Source: Dehalococcoidales bacterium (GTDB lineage: Bacteria; Chloroflexota; Dehalococcoidia; E44-bin15). Taken from it: a DNA stretch of 12,082 bases. The notes under the pieces were generated by a model. That model saw only the letters and a program-made list of their open reading frames with translations. It had not been told where the DNA came from and searched no databases. The stretch is from contig JAAXQM010000170.1 of the NCBI GenBank assembly GCA_012974295.1, positions 1 to 12,082 of the forward strand. Direction: 5' to 3'. Positions 10,901-12,082 of this stretch are shown in pieces; positions within the stretch are counted from its first letter, which is position 1; the number at the start of each line of letters is the position of its first letter. A program made the translations under genes and the position numbers.

Positions 10901-12082
10901 GGTAGGGTGGAGATTGTAGAGGCCGACGGGGAACGTGGAATTAAGGTGCAAAGCTCAGAGGTTTATCGCGATGAGTACTCACTGCCTTCAGGATGGCAGG
11001 CCAAGGTCGTTAGTGAACAGTGGGTAGATGTGGGTGATGTGCTCGCGGAGCCGAAGGGCAAAAAGAAAACCCGAGCGGCGGATGCCACTCCTCCCATTGC
11101 CAGGGTGGCTGGCAGGGTGAGTGTAGAGGAAGATCAACTCGCTATCTCATATGAAGAGAAGGAGGAGCGGATATATCCTCTCCCATCTTCATCTCGTCTT
11201 ATCATGGAGACAGGTAGTTTGGTCCAGGCGGGAGAAAAGCTTACCGGGGGGCTGGTCAATCCTCAGGACCTGCTACGCATTATGGGTAAGGATGCGGTCC
11301 AGCAATACCTGGTGGATGAGGTTCAGCAGGTTTATCGTACTCAAGGCGTAAATATCAATGATAAGCATATTGAGACCATTATTCGCCAGATGCTACGCAA
11401 GGTTCGCATTGAGGATACGGGGGACACCGAACTCCTACCTGGGGAGCTGGTGGACAGGTTTGTCTATGAAGACATCAATGCCAAGGTGCTGGCAGAGGGA
11501 GGAGAACCAGCAACTGCCCAGCCTGCACTTTTAGGGATTACCAAGGCGTCGCTGAATACAGATAGTTTTCTCTCGGCCGCTTCCTTCCAGGAGACCACCA
11601 GGGTGCTTACCGAGGCTGCAGTTGCCGGGAAGACGGATAAACTTATGGGGTTGAAGGAAAATGTGATTATCGGAAAACTAATCCCGGCACGCTGTCAGCT
11701 CTCTGCAGAAGCCGAGGCCCTGCTGGCGCCTCCTAAACCTATGTTCATGGGGGGTGGAATTCTAGAGGGGATTGCACTGGATGAGGCTACGCTTGAAGAG
11801 GTATTTGCTGGGGAAGGAGCTCCAGAGGACGAAATCCTTGGAGAAGAGGCCTTTGTAGAGGGAATCCTGGAGGGAGACCTAGATAAGAAGTCCTTGGCGA
11901 AGAAGGCCTCGAAGAGGAAAACCCTGGAGGAAGGAACTCCAGATGAGAAAGTCCTTGGGGAAGAAGCTCTTGGAGAGGGAATCCTGGCGGAAGGAGACCT
12001 AGGTAAGAAGTCCTTGGCGAAGAAGGCCTCGAAGAGGAAAACCCTGGAGGAAGGAACTCCAGATGAGAAAGTCCTTGGGGAA
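7970..12082 (+). CDS. rpoC: DNA-directed RNA polymerase subunit beta', 3' truncated, with repeat tail
   Basis: The largest core subunit, which holds the catalytic Mg2+. Seen: zinc site 1 with C60, C62, C75 and C78; KRVDYSGRSVI; the RPVLLNRAPTLHRLG block; NADFDGD (494-500) with the Mg2+-binding D496, D498 and D500; zinc site 2 with C821, C894, C901 and C904; and the trigger loop around 922-945 with R939 and H942. The large E. coli trigger-loop insertion is absent, since GLPRVEELFEAR follows directly. The usual C-terminal block LTEAAVAGKTDKLMGLKENV runs from about 1213 and the family normally ends near residue 1240-1250; here the frame goes on for at least 120 more residues, into charged repeats, without a stop at the window edge (1371 codons seen). 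ATG 7970 overlaps the rpoB stop (ATGCTTGA), with AAGGAG at 7958-7963, so translation is probably coupled to rpoB. Confidence 0.98.
11771..12082 (+). repeat. In-frame tandem repeats encoding the RpoC tail
   Basis: The repeat period is 120 bases between 11884-11962 and 12004-12082, which are identical over 79 bases; the preceding copy is three bases shorter (117). In protein the units are 1281-1319 (39 residues), 1320-1359 (40) and 1360 onward, cut by the window edge. Each unit divides into two 20-residue halves: acidic (11831-11887, 11948-12007, from 12068; e.g. KVLGEEALGEGIL) and basic (11888-11947, 12008-12067; e.g. KSLAKKASKRKTL). The halves are themselves related in DNA. A more diverged acidic half (IALDEATLEEVFAGEGAPED) precedes them at 11771-11830 and may be the original tail from which the array grew. 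Confidence 0.9.

Noticed and set aside
11888..12082. CRISPR array as an explanation of the 3' repeats
   Set aside because: The repeats abut without spacers, are divisible by three, stay in the rpoC frame and are purine-rich coding sequence.

Overview
This window looks like part of a bacterial chromosome, with every supported gene on the + strand. It covers, in order: the 3' part of a B12-binding-type radical SAM enzyme, a complete COG2509-type FAD protein, an AT-richer stretch with a DUF21/CNNM-type membrane protein, and the rpoB-rpoC genes for the two large RNA polymerase subunits. rpoC runs off the right edge. The character of RpoB and RpoC (no long E. coli-type insertions, a Thermus-like extra segment in RpoB, no ribosomal protein genes directly upstream) suggests Chloroflexota, perhaps Dehalococcoidia. 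That placement is by eye and only moderately secure.

Region by region: (1) 2-1084, a radical SAM protein open at its 5' end; the in-frame residues before the first possible start carry the GEGE signature that links a cobalamin-binding domain to a radical SAM core, so the gene begins outside the window. (2) A near-consensus promoter in the 57-base gap, then a TTG-started FAD-dependent protein (1142-2545). (3) 2546-2884 has no convincing gene, but holds a strong hairpin and a promoter candidate. (4) 2885-3907, a four-helix DUF21 membrane protein, in DNA visibly lower in GC than its neighbours. (5) 3908-4200, a promoter with a perfect -35 box and an AT-rich leader with a small hairpin. (6) rpoB (4201-7977, GTG start) and rpoC (from 7970, overlapping rpoB by 8 bases), a translationally coupled pair; all catalytic and zinc-binding residues I looked for are present.

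The most unusual feature is the C-terminus of RpoC. After the normal end of the subunit (about residue 1240) it continues into a charged tail of tandem repeats (120-base unit, 79 bases of it identical between copies) that is still open at the window edge. Each unit consists of two roughly 60-base halves that are related at DNA level but read in different frames: compensating one-base indels turn an acidic half (LGEEALGEGI) into a basic half (LAKKASKRKT). The polymerase genes form one functional unit; the radical SAM, FAD and DUF21 genes each seem to be separate, and I see no pathway tying them together.
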